DNA of 43,956 nt from Oxalobacteraceae bacterium (GTDB taxonomy: Bacteria; Pseudomonadota; Gammaproteobacteria; Burkholderiales; Burkholderiaceae_D). Below the pieces are notes generated by a model, which saw nothing but the letters and a program-made list of their open reading frames with translations, was not told where the DNA came from and ran no database searches. Positions 34,690 through 42,284 of this stretch are shown piece by piece. The first letter of the stretch is position 1, and each line of letters begins with the position of its first letter. The stretch covers positions 1-43,956 of the forward strand of contig RGFZ01000022.1 of the NCBI GenBank assembly GCA_010024875.1, in the 5' to 3' direction. Both the position numbers and the translations under genes were made by a program.

Positions 34690-34703
34690 TTGAACTGGAT
34701 CAA
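34690..34703. promoter_or_regulatory. FNR/ANR-like palindrome upstream of csgE
   Basis: TTGAACTGGATCAA (on the minus strand TTGATCCAGTTCAA) matches the FNR-family consensus TTGAT-N4-ATCAA at nine of ten fixed positions. It lies about 90 bases before the csgE start codon and 46 bases before the end of the upstream lipoprotein gene. It could make curli expression respond to oxygen. Confidence 0.4.
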
Positions 34704-34748
34704 TCTCTCAGTGCAAAGAATCGCAGCACGGTCAGGCGAATGATGCGC

Positions 34749-35162
34749 TCAGTCGGCTACGGATGCTTTCGTGCACTTGCCCTGAAAATTCTCTTCGCGT
34801 GTCAGGCCAGTCCTCTTTTTTTCCAGCGTGGCGACATGCTCGACCGTCATGACCTCCCGGTGGATGGTGAGCGATTCGTGAAGAAAGGTATCTTCGTCGT
34901 CAAGCGAGCGAATGCAGGCGATCTTGTCTTTGCGCCAGGTGTGGCAGGTGTAGCCCTCCAACTCGTGCAGCTTGAATACGTAGCGCCGGGCTTCGTCGCG
35001 CGATGCCTCATCAGCCGGTTCATGCGGCTTTTTGGACAGGGTCTCCACCGTACCGCGGCACTCCAGCGTGAGCTCGTAGTCATCCTGAAGTCCGCAAGCG
35101 GTGAGCGACGCCAGCGCGACCAGCAGGCTTGACAGACGCAGATAGGAAGTCGGAAATATCAT
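34749..35162 (-). CDS. Putative lipoprotein of unknown function upstream of the curli operon
   Basis: A 137-residue protein with a lipobox LTAC (lipidated C23) after a signal peptide. The residue after the cysteine is G, so outer membrane sorting is expected. The mature chain is hydrophilic and carries four more cysteines (in ECRG, YTCHTW, IACIRS and GKCTKA), enough for two disulfides. No family is recognised. The ATG at 35162 lacks a good ribosome binding site but gives a proper signal peptide. It runs in the same direction as csgE, 148 bases upstream, and could be co-transcribed. Confidence 0.7.
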   Translation of the reverse strand: MIFPTSYLRLSSLLVALASLTACGLQDDYELTLECRGTVETLSKKPHEPADEASRDEARRYVFKLHELEGYTCHTWRKDKIACIRSLDDEDTFLHESLTIHREVMTVEHVATLEKKRTGLTREENFQGKCTKASVAD

Positions 35163-35349
35163 TGGCGATGCGGGCAGTATCTGCCGAAGTTTTATTTATT
35201 CGACAAGCCCTCTCGAGAGATGCCCGCCAGCGGCCATCATACGCTGCCCGACAGCGATGGAGCGCAGGAACTCATCCTTTGCTAAGATCCGCCGATAATA
35301 AAGACTCGACCAGAAATCCATCTCCACCCTGCCGATGGGGGAACAAACC

Positions 35350-35745
35350 ATGTCCGACGAATTACAAGTATTCCGTGGCGATCGCCCAACCGAAGAGGCC
35401 GAAAGCGCGCCCAAGGCACCGGCCAAGCCCAAGGCACCGGCCGTCATTTCAAAGAACAATCTGCCTGCGGCCGAGCCCGTTGGCGACCTGCCCGAAGCCG
35501 TCAGTGTGGAAGAGCCGGTTGCAGAGGCGCTTCCCGAGATCGAGCCCGGCCCGGTCAACTTCGAGACCGAACCTGAGCCCCCGTACAATTTCGAGATTGA
35601 TCCCGACAGCCTGTGGAGCATGCCGGAAGCGATGCAGGAGCGACTGTCCAACCTGAACTCCACCGTGGCGGTGATTCATCAGCAGCTTGATGATCAGGAG
35701 CGGGACTCTGCCCGCATCGCCAAGGCCTTGCGCGCGCTGCAATAA
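35350..35745 (+). CDS. Acidic, proline-rich protein with a C-terminal helix, function unknown
   Basis: A 131-residue soluble protein. The first about 90 residues are disordered, rich in A, P and E (pattern APKAPAKPKAPA, then alternating PE pairs). The C-terminal about 40 residues are a likely coiled coil (MQERLSNLNSTVAVIHQQLD and DQERDSARIAKALRALQ). There is no signal peptide. I prefer ATG 35350 (MSDELQVF) because GGGGGA lies just upstream; ATG 35335 would add five residues. The stop codon is inside a 12-bp tandem repeat. No family is recognised. It is divergent from the lipoprotein gene. Confidence 0.7.
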   Translation: MSDELQVFRGDRPTEEAESAPKAPAKPKAPAVISKNNLPAAEPVGDLPEAVSVEEPVAEALPEIEPGPVNFETEPEPPYNFEIDPDSLWSMPEAMQERLSNLNSTVAVIHQQLDDQERDSARIAKALRALQ

Positions 35746-35774
35746 GTGCGGCAATAAGTGCTGCAACAAGCGCT
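35739..35774. repeat. Three tandem 12-bp repeats across the stop codon
   Basis: GCAATAAGTGCG, GCAATAAGTGCT and GCAACAAGCGCT follow each other directly. The unit length keeps the reading frame, so the stop TAA at 35743-35745 is repeated in frame at 35755-35757. The third unit has CAA in place of TAA, and a TAG follows at 35782-35784. Confidence 0.85.
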
Positions 35775-35793
35775 GCGGCAGTAGCCCCCCTGA

Positions 35794-36180
35794 TTACTGT
35801 TCGCAGGCGATCGCCATCAACCGCGCCTCTGCGCTTTGCTGCGCTGGCGACTTCCACTCTCCTACGAGCGACTGTTCGGCCACCATCGGGCCCGCACCCA
35901 TGCCACCGGCCATCTGCTGATAACTGAGCACACGCATCAGCTCTTTGCGGCAATTGACCTCCGTCGCATAAGTCACCGAACGATGAGGCTTACCGTCGAT
36001 ACCCGCCGTTTCGGCCCGAAGATCATGCAAATCCCAGATGAAGGCCGTGCCACTCATCAGCAGTACGCGCTCTTTGTCGTAATACCGGCTCAGGTCAGCG
36101 CTTTGTGCGTAGCGTACCCAGTTCTCGGCAGTCGCGGGCAACGTAGCGGCAAGCAGCGCGATAGTCATCAAAAGCTTCAT
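35794..36180 (-). CDS. Surface-adhesin-E-like secreted protein
   Basis: A 128-residue protein with a signal peptide (about 1-18, ending ATA). The mature chain matches the small surface-adhesin E-like family: an N-terminal W (ENWVRYAQS), the strand pair SRYYDKERVLLM and AFIWDLHDL, a cysteine in EVNCRKELMRVLSYQQ, a glycine-rich turn, the EWKSP segment and a final cysteine in AIACEQ. The two cysteines likely pair. Such proteins are found in many proteobacteria; the adhesion role is known only for a few. The start at 36180 has GGAG upstream. Confidence 0.72.
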   Translation of the reverse strand: MKLLMTIALLAATLPATAENWVRYAQSADLSRYYDKERVLLMSGTAFIWDLHDLRAETAGIDGKPHRSVTYATEVNCRKELMRVLSYQQMAGGMGAGPMVAEQSLVGEWKSPAQQSAEARLMAIACEQ

Positions 36181-36258
36181 TGAAAACTCCAGTCAGGGAG
36201 CCCGTGTAAGAAATAGGAAGGCCGCGAAGATCTCGGACGCTGAGTTTTCATTCGCGGT

Positions 36259-36295
36259 AAAAAGGGTTCCCAGTGTGACGACGGGAACCCTTTTT
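36259..36295 (-). terminator. Terminator after the TonB-like lipoprotein gene
   Basis: AAAAAGGGTTCCC and GGGAACCCTTTTT form a perfect 13-bp inverted repeat with an 11-base loop, with T-runs on either strand. It lies about 28 bases past the stop of the gene at 36324-36719, which it serves on the minus strand. Confidence 0.9.
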
Positions 36296-36323
36296 ATCTT
36301 TGCGTGCGCCGTGCAGTGGCGTG

Positions 36324-36719
36324 TTATTGCCCCAGCTTGTAGCTCACCGTCTGATGCAGCACATAATCGATAGGCTTGCCATTCGCGGTCGCGGGAGCAA
36401 ACTTGAATCGCTTTACCGACTCCGCAGCTGCCGTGTCGAGATCGGTATAGCCGCTGGAGTCGATGATACCGACCGCGCCCACGGTGCCATCGGCCTTGAC
36501 GGTGATGGACAACACGACGCTGGTCTCATTAGCCATTGGCGGCACATTGCTGACCAGTGAAGGGGGGACGACCTTGGGCGGAGTGACCGGCGAGACCGGC
36601 GCAGCCGACTGCGCGGACGCTGGCGCCGTGTGCGAATGCTGGTTTGAGGCGCATCCTGCCAGACTGAGCATGCTTGCCAACAAGGTAATACAAATCCCGC
36701 TTGCGATTTTTCTGGACAT
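36324..36719 (-). CDS. Lipoprotein with a TonB C-terminal-like domain
   Basis: A 131-residue protein. Lipobox LAGC gives a lipidated C23. A short A/P/S-rich linker (about 30-60, with PPKVVPPS) leads to a TonB_C-like domain (about 62-131) with the core SVVLSITVKADGTVGAVGII, the segment DLDTAAAESVKRFKFAPATA, and NGKPIDYVLHQTVSYKLGQ at the end. Genuine TonB has an uncleaved membrane anchor and works with ExbBD to energise outer membrane receptors. Here the anchor is a lipid, and no exbBD or receptor is nearby, so it may be a structural or envelope protein. RBS GGGAG precedes the ATG at 36719. Confidence 0.82.
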   Translation of the reverse strand: MSRKIASGICITLLASMLSLAGCASNQHSHTAPASAQSAAPVSPVTPPKVVPPSLVSNVPPMANETSVVLSITVKADGTVGAVGIIDSSGYTDLDTAAAESVKRFKFAPATANGKPIDYVLHQTVSYKLGQ

Positions 36720-36926
36720 CGGTAGTCTCCCGAAAACCGGTTTATTGAATTTTTTAAATAACGCGTCTTCCCCGAAAAAGCCCGCAAACTATATCAGCAA
36801 TTCGATAAAAAAATTCCGAAATGAAATTTACATTGTTTATTTGGTAATAATATTTTGAGTAGATAATGAGCGCAGCAGAGGCGACGGATTAACATCGCAT
36901 CTGACTGCGCAAACAAGGAGATTGAA

Positions 36927-37283
36927 TTGAGTCTGGAGAGAACCGCCAAAGCCCTGAATGCTAGCCTGAGGGCCTTGTCCAAGCCGGCGAATGAAATGAG
37001 CTCGCAAGAGATTGCAATGCTGCTGCTGATGGCCTCCAAATCACTGACGGAGTACATCAGCTTCTCCAACTCGCTGGTGGATATCACCACCGATGCCTAT
37101 ATCGAGAGCAAGGAAATTCTGGCGATGACCGAGGTGTTCAATGAACTGATCCTCTACCTGTCACGGGCGCGAACCTATGCACCCCTGTCAGAGAATTCGC
37201 TGATCGAGACACGCACGCTGAATGAGCTCAGGGATTTGCTGGTGACGCTCAAGCAAGAGGTCGATCAGCAGCAAACCGTCTGA
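36927..37283 (+). CDS. Small helical protein of unknown function with a TTG start
   Basis: A 118-residue protein that appears all-helical and soluble (segments RTAKALNASLRALS, QEIAMLLLMASKSLTEYISF, MTEVFNELILYLSRARTY, LNELRDLLVTLKQEVDQQ). There is no signal peptide. The start is TTG at 36927, six bases after a clear AAGGAG; the first in-frame ATG is only at residue 24, without a ribosome binding site. An AT-rich stretch (36755-36870) upstream probably holds the promoter. No family is recognised. It stands alone between the divergent TonB-like gene and the convergent MORN gene. Confidence 0.7.
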   Translation: MSLERTAKALNASLRALSKPANEMSSQEIAMLLLMASKSLTEYISFSNSLVDITTDAYIESKEILAMTEVFNELILYLSRARTYAPLSENSLIETRTLNELRDLLVTLKQEVDQQQTV

Positions 37284-37311
37284 TTGTCAGGCGACCCCAC
37301 TAGAGCCGCTC

Positions 37312-38100
37312 TTAGCGCCAGTCTGCCCGCTCATACTGAATGAACCGGCCATCTTCCCACAGCCCCTCCATCGGCACGCGATCCTGAGCAAAGCTGAACG
37401 TGCCTCGGCCGTGGTAACGGCCATTCACAAACTCACCTTCGTATTTTTCACCGTTAGGATACGCCATCGTCCCTTTGCCAGTGATCTGGTCGCCAGTGAA
37501 GTCGCCACTGTAGACGCGACCATCGGCAAATTCATACGTGCCCTGACCATGGAAATGATTGTTTATGAAACTGCCTTCGTAGCGTTCACCACTACGGAAG
37601 CTATACGTACCCTGCCCCTGCCGAACGCCTTGCTCAAAGTCGCCCTCGTAGCGGTCGCCATTTCGGTATAGCCAGACGCCCTTGCCAGTGATCTTGTCTT
37701 TCGCATACTCGCCAACATATTTCTCGCCGGTTGCGAAACGATACTCACCCTGTCCGTGTTTGGCGCTATCGTTGAATTCACCAACGTAAACATCGCCGTT
37801 GCGGTAGGCATGCGTACCGTGTCCGGTGATCCTGCCCTGAGTGAATTCGCCGCGGTATTTCTCGCCATTGGCAAAGCTCAGCGCGCCCTGACCGTTCTTC
37901 ACATCGTCGAAAAACTGGCCCTCGTAACGACTGCCACTCGGGAAGGAGTACACACCCTCGCCATGCTTGAGACCATTCCGCACATCGCCGACATAGTTGT
38001 CCGGCATTTTTGGCGCGGGGGGCGGCGGTGGCGGCGGCGAGGCGCAGGCGGAGAGAACCAGGGCTGCAGCGGTCAGGATTGCATGGGTCGTTTTCATCAT
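37312..38100 (-). CDS. MORN-repeat lipoprotein
   Basis: A 262-residue protein. Lipobox LSAC gives a lipidated C19, followed by a run of seven prolines. Then nine MORN repeats of 23 residues cover residues about 36-243, each of the type Y-x-G-x-F-x(5)-G-x-G-x(3-4)-x-G-x-x (for example YEGDFEQGVRQGQGTYSFRS), plus a degenerate tenth (MEGLWEDGRF). The chain should sit in the periplasm, tethered to the outer membrane. MORN domains bind lipids or proteins in eukaryotes; in bacteria the role is little known. The start could be either of two adjacent ATG codons, and no clear ribosome binding site is seen. Confidence 0.9.
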   Translation of the reverse strand: MMKTTHAILTAAALVLSACASPPPPPPPAPKMPDNYVGDVRNGLKHGEGVYSFPSGSRYEGQFFDDVKNGQGALSFANGEKYRGEFTQGRITGHGTHAYRNGDVYVGEFNDSAKHGQGEYRFATGEKYVGEYAKDKITGKGVWLYRNGDRYEGDFEQGVRQGQGTYSFRSGERYEGSFINNHFHGQGTYEFADGRVYSGDFTGDQITGKGTMAYPNGEKYEGEFVNGRYHGRGTFSFAQDRVPMEGLWEDGRFIQYERADWR

Positions 38101-38109
38101 TCGGTTCGG

Positions 38110-38125
38110 CTCGTTTGTTAACGAG
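38110..38125. repeat. Short inverted repeat in the MORN gene leader
   Basis: CTCGTT-TGTT-AACGAG is a perfect 6-bp inverted repeat 10 bases upstream of the MORN start codon. It includes the only GAG that could serve as a ribosome binding site, so folding might control translation. Confidence 0.35.
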
Positions 38126-38309
38126 TCAATAATAATAATTAACCAATTGATGATAAACAGAATAACTCGCGAACTTTAATTTTTCAGGTGTAAATTTCCA
38201 AGTAGGTAACTGTGCTAGTATTTGGCCGCGTTATTTGAGCTGATTCAGTGTTGATTCACTCAAATTTTTTTCGATTTTGATGCCAGATCCGAGACAAAGC
38301 ATAAATAAA

Positions 38310-38918
38310 ATGAAAACGATGAAAATGATCAAAACGCTTTTCACCGTTGGCTGCTTCCTGCCGGCGCTTGCCCTTGCTGATGGCATGCAGGGAAATGGAT
38401 TGACCTATGACTACGTCGGCATCGGCTATGCGCAAGTGCGCCCGACGACGACCCTGCGCGGCAGTCTGATGGGTATCACGCTCGAAGCAAGCAAACTGGT
38501 CAATGAAAACTTTTTTGTGCAAGGAGCCTACCTCGACACCTCCGCAGAGAAGTGGAAATTCCGTGGTATCGAATTCAACACTGACTGGGATTACAAGCAA
38601 ACGCAAATCAGCGTTGGCTACCGGCAGGCACTGAAAGCAGACACCGACTTGATCGCGACAGTGGGTTTCGTCAACGGAAAATCACGAATCGAACAAGTGA
38701 CCAATACTAGCGACAGGATATTTCCCGTTACCGTTGGAGTGAAATCGCGCTTGACCGAGACACTGCAAGGCAGCGCGGAGGGGTTAATCGTGGAAGGAAA
38801 TTTCGGCTACCTTCTTAACCTTCAGTACAAGATCAGCGATATTTACGCTCTCGGCGGCTACCTCAGGCATGACAAGGACAGCGATCTGTATGCGCTCACC
38901 GTAAGATTGCTGTTCTGA
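38310..38918 (+). CDS. Small outer membrane beta-barrel protein candidate
   Basis: A protein of about 202 residues. A signal peptide (MKTMKMIKTLFTVGCFLPAL, cleavage after ALA near residue 23) is followed by about eight alternating amphipathic strands (for example TYDYVGIGYAQVRP, NFFVQGAYLD, YKQTQISVGYRQAL). The final strand YALTVRLLF ends in phenylalanine, as in proteins inserted by BAM. This suggests an eight-stranded outer membrane barrel. I favour ATG 38310; the frame opens at TTG 38277 and other ATG codons lie at 38280 and 38319, with no decisive ribosome binding site. The exact family is not recognised. Confidence 0.75.
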   Translation: MKTMKMIKTLFTVGCFLPALALADGMQGNGLTYDYVGIGYAQVRPTTTLRGSLMGITLEASKLVNENFFVQGAYLDTSAEKWKFRGIEFNTDWDYKQTQISVGYRQALKADTDLIATVGFVNGKSRIEQVTNTSDRIFPVTVGVKSRLTETLQGSAEGLIVEGNFGYLLNLQYKISDIYALGGYLRHDKDSDLYALTVRLLF

Positions 38919-38924
38919 TCTGTT

Positions 38925-39104
38925 TTACTTCAGTTTTCGCTCGCACTCCATTCTCACCTGCTCGCGCGCCTTGATATAGGCGCCGCGATCGCCACCATCG
39001 GCGGGCAGCTTTCTCTCCAATCCCTGCTTCATGCAGGCTTCCATCGGATCGACTGAGCAAGCACCGAGAATGAGCGCGAGTAAAAAAGCTCCAACTCGTT
39101 TCAT
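38925..39104 (-). CDS. Small lipoprotein trailing the czc operon
   Basis: A 59-residue protein with lipobox LGAC (lipidated cysteine about residue 16) and a 43-residue charged mature part with two further cysteines (in MEACMK and RMECER), likely disulfide-bonded. The ATG at 39104 is preceded by GGGGGT at good spacing. It begins 29 bases after the czcA stop on the same strand, so it may be the last gene of czcCBA. No family is recognised; a small periplasmic accessory protein of metal efflux is one possibility, unproven. Confidence 0.65.
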   Translation of the reverse strand: MKRVGAFLLALILGACSVDPMEACMKQGLERKLPADGGDRGAYIKAREQVRMECERKLK

Positions 39105-39133
39105 GATCACCCCCCACTACGGATACGCATCGC

Positions 39134-42100
39134 TCAAGCGGTAGTCAGACGCCCTCGATGCACCATCTGGTACAGCATCGGCAAAACCAGCAAGGTCAAT
39201 AGCGTTGATGAGAGTATCCCGCCGATGACCACCGTGGCCAGGGGTCGCTGCACTTCGGCACCCGTTCCAGTCGCGATCGCCATCGGCAAGAAACCCAGCG
39301 AGGCGACCAGCGCCGTCATCAGCACAGGACGCAAGCGAGTCATCGTGCCCTCTCGAATCGCATCGTCAAGCGACAGCCGCTGCTCTTCCAGGCTGCGAAT
39401 GAAAGAGATCAGCACCAGCCCGTTGAGGACGGCAACCCCCGACAGTGCGATAAAACCCACTGACGCCGAGATGGAAAACGGAATGTCACGTAGCCAGAGC
39501 GCCAGCACCCCGCCCGTCAGCGCAAACGGGATGCCGGTGAACACCAGCATGCCATCGCGGATATTGCCGAACATCGCAAACAGCAGCACAAACACCATGA
39601 ACAAGGCCACAGGCACGACCAGCTTCAGGCGCTCGGTGGCCGATTGCAAGTTCTCGAACGCGCCACCCCAGAGCGTCCAGTAACCGGTCGGCAGCTGCAC
39701 CTTCTGCAAGGCCTGTTCGGCCTCGCCGACGAATGAACCGATATCCCGGCCGCGTACATTGGAAGTGACTACGACACGCCGCTTGCCATTCTCCCGGCTG
39801 ATCTGGTTCGGTCCGGGCGCCAGTTCCAGTGTCGCGATCTCGGACAGCTGTATGAAGCCGCGACGGTTCTGGCTGTCCGCTACCGGCAAGGTGATGGGCA
39901 AACGCTTGATCGCTTCCAGATCGGTGCGCAGAGTCTCGGGCAGACGCACGATGATCTCGAAACGACGGTCGCCCTCGAACAGCGTGCCAGCGGTCGCGCC
40001 ACCGACGGCCGCAGCCACCACGTCCTGAACTTCGGTCACATTGAGCCCATAGCGCGCGGCCTTCTGCCGATCGACATGCACGGTCAGCACGGGTAACCCG
40101 GTGGTCTGTTCAACCTTCACCTCAGAAGATCCAGGTACATGTCGCAGCACCGCCGCCGCATCTTCGGCCAGCCGGTGTAGCGTATCCATATCATCGCCAA
40201 AAATCTTGACTGCGACATCGCTGCGCACACCGGAAATCAGCTCATTGAAGCGCAGCTGAATCGGCTGAGAGAAATCATAGTTATTACCCGGGATCTTCCA
40301 CACCGTTGCGCTGATTTCTTGTAGCAGCTGGTCGCGACTCTTCGAGGGGTTTGGCCATTGCTCGATGGGTTTGAGCATGATGTAGCCATCCGACAAACTG
40401 GGCGGCATCGGATCGGTGGCAATCTCTGCGGTTCCGATACGGGTGAACACACGCTCAATCTCGGGGAATTTCTGTTTCAGTGTGCGCTCGATATGCTTTT
40501 GCATGTCGACTGCCTGCGACAGACTGACGCCCGGCGCACGTATGGTCTGAAATGCGAGATCGCCCTCGTTTAGATTGGGCACGAACTCACTGCCCATGCG
40601 CGTCATCAGCAATACACTGAGTACCACCGACACAGCGGCGAAGCTCAACACAACGGGTTTAGCTGCCATGGCCTTGTCATAGACCGGGCCGTACCAGCGG
40701 CGCGCAGCGGCCATCAGAAAGTTCTCTTTCTCTTGTACGCGGCCAGTGACAAACATGGCCATGGCAGCGGGCACGAAGGTCACGGACAAAATGATCGCTC
40801 CGATCAGCGCGGCGACGACGGTAAAGGCCATGGGATGGAACATCTTGCCTTCGACACCAGACAAGGAAAAGATCGGCAGGTAAACCACCATGATGATGAA
40901 CTGACCGAACAACAGCGGCCGGCGCGACTCTTGCGCCGCCTCGAATACTTCTGCAAATCGCTCTTCACGCGTCAGCGGCCTACCCAGCTTCTGCTGCGCA
41001 TGCGCTAGCCGTCGTATGCAATTCTCCACGATCACCACCGCGCCATCAACAATGATGCCAAAGTCCAGCGCGCCCAGACTCATCAGGTTTGCACTGACTT
41101 GATACTGGACCATACCGGTGAAGGTAAACAGCATCGACAGCGGTATTACCGCCGCCGTAATGATCGCCGCGCGAAGATTACCCAAAAAAACGAAGAGCAC
41201 AACGATCACCAGGATCGCGCCCTCGATCAGGTTATTGCGCACTGTGCTTATCGCCTTGTCGACCAGGTTGGTGCGGTCATAGACGGTGATCACATGCACG
41301 CCCTTGGGCAGATTGCGATTAATCTCGGTCATCTTGCGGTCGACCGCCTGCGACACCACACGGCTGTTCTGCCCCATCAGCATGAACACAGTACCCAGCA
41401 CCACTTCACGGCCATCTTCGGTGGCCGCACCTGTGCGCAGCTCGCGACCGACGGCGACCTCACCCACATCGCGCACCCGTACCGGCACGCCATTGACGTT
41501 CTTGATCACGACATCGCGCAGATCGTCCAGCGTGCGCAGCTGGCCGGGAGCACGCACCAGATACTGTTCACCACGTTTCTCGATATAGCCCGCGCCGGTA
41601 TTGTGGTTGTTGCGATCGACAGCAGCCACCAGATCGGATAGCGAGACGCCGAGCGAAGCGAGCCGCTCGGGATTTGGCGCGATGTGATACTCCTTGACGA
41701 AACCGCCGATGGAATTGATCTCGGTGACACCGGGCACATTTCGTAATTGCGGCTTGATCACCCAGTCTTGTATCTCGCGCAGCTCAGTGTCGGTATAGCT
41801 GCTGCCATCTGGCTTTCGCGCCTCTTTGTCGGCTTCCACAGTCCACAGATAGATCTCGCCCAGGCCGGTAGCAATGGGACCCAGTGCCGGTGTCAGTCCC
41901 GGTGGCAGCTTATCGCGCGCCTGCGAGATACGCTCATTGACCAGTTGTCGCGCGAAAAAAATGTCGGTGCCTTCTTCAAAGATCACCGTCACTTGCGAGA
42001 GGCCATAGCGCGACAGCGAGCGCGTCTGCTGCAAGTTGGGCAATCCCGCCATCACGGTTTCGATTGGAAAGGTCACGCGCTGCTCGGCCTCCAGCGGCGA

Positions 42101-42268
42101 ATAGCCGGGCGCCTGCGTGTTGATCTGTACCTGCACATTCGTGATGTCGGGTACGGCATCGATGGGCAGGCGCTGGTAGCTATAGATGCCTGCCATCGCC
42201 ACGCCTATGGCGCCGAGCAAAATCAGTAGCCGCTGCGCGATGGAAAAGCGTATCAGTCTCTCGAACAT
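39134..42268 (-). CDS. czcA: Heavy-metal RND efflux permease, CzcA type
   Basis: A 1044-residue inner membrane proton-driven exporter of divalent metal ions, with twelve helices and two periplasmic loops. Helix 4 carries ALDFGIIVDGAVVIVEN with D402, D408 and E415 at the same numbers as in Cupriavidus CzcA; this DFG-x3-DGAVV-x2-EN form marks the Zn/Co/Cd class (HME1) and differs from the Cu/Ag class (CusA). The opening RFSIAQRLLILLGAIGVAMA and RLPIDAVPDITNVQVQINTQ are typical of the family. It follows czcB by 16 bases. Substrate class is inferred from the signature. Confidence 0.95.
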   Translation of the reverse strand: MFERLIRFSIAQRLLILLGAIGVAMAGIYSYQRLPIDAVPDITNVQVQINTQAPGYSPLEAEQRVTFPIETVMAGLPNLQQTRSLSRYGLSQVTVIFEEGTDIFFARQLVNERISQARDKLPPGLTPALGPIATGLGEIYLWTVEADKEARKPDGSSYTDTELREIQDWVIKPQLRNVPGVTEINSIGGFVKEYHIAPNPERLASLGVSLSDLVAAVDRNNHNTGAGYIEKRGEQYLVRAPGQLRTLDDLRDVVIKNVNGVPVRVRDVGEVAVGRELRTGAATEDGREVVLGTVFMLMGQNSRVVSQAVDRKMTEINRNLPKGVHVITVYDRTNLVDKAISTVRNNLIEGAILVIVVLFVFLGNLRAAIITAAVIPLSMLFTFTGMVQYQVSANLMSLGALDFGIIVDGAVVIVENCIRRLAHAQQKLGRPLTREERFAEVFEAAQESRRPLLFGQFIIMVVYLPIFSLSGVEGKMFHPMAFTVVAALIGAIILSVTFVPAAMAMFVTGRVQEKENFLMAAARRWYGPVYDKAMAAKPVVLSFAAVSVVLSVLLMTRMGSEFVPNLNEGDLAFQTIRAPGVSLSQAVDMQKHIERTLKQKFPEIERVFTRIGTAEIATDPMPPSLSDGYIMLKPIEQWPNPSKSRDQLLQEISATVWKIPGNNYDFSQPIQLRFNELISGVRSDVAVKIFGDDMDTLHRLAEDAAAVLRHVPGSSEVKVEQTTGLPVLTVHVDRQKAARYGLNVTEVQDVVAAAVGGATAGTLFEGDRRFEIIVRLPETLRTDLEAIKRLPITLPVADSQNRRGFIQLSEIATLELAPGPNQISRENGKRRVVVTSNVRGRDIGSFVGEAEQALQKVQLPTGYWTLWGGAFENLQSATERLKLVVPVALFMVFVLLFAMFGNIRDGMLVFTGIPFALTGGVLALWLRDIPFSISASVGFIALSGVAVLNGLVLISFIRSLEEQRLSLDDAIREGTMTRLRPVLMTALVASLGFLPMAIATGTGAEVQRPLATVVIGGILSSTLLTLLVLPMLYQMVHRGRLTTA

Positions 42269-42284
42269 GATCAGGTCATCCCGC

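Noticed and set aside
36841-36867. TTGGTA and GATAAT as a promoter for the TTG-started gene
   Set aside because: The spacer is only 15 bases and several AT-rich alternatives exist nearby, so no single promoter can be chosen.
39134-42268. Annotation of the RND pump as the copper/silver exporter CusA
   Set aside because: The helix 4 signature DFG-x3-DGAVV-x2-EN with D402, D408 and E415 is that of Zn/Co/Cd pumps, and no methionine-rich CusF/CusB features are seen in the adaptor.
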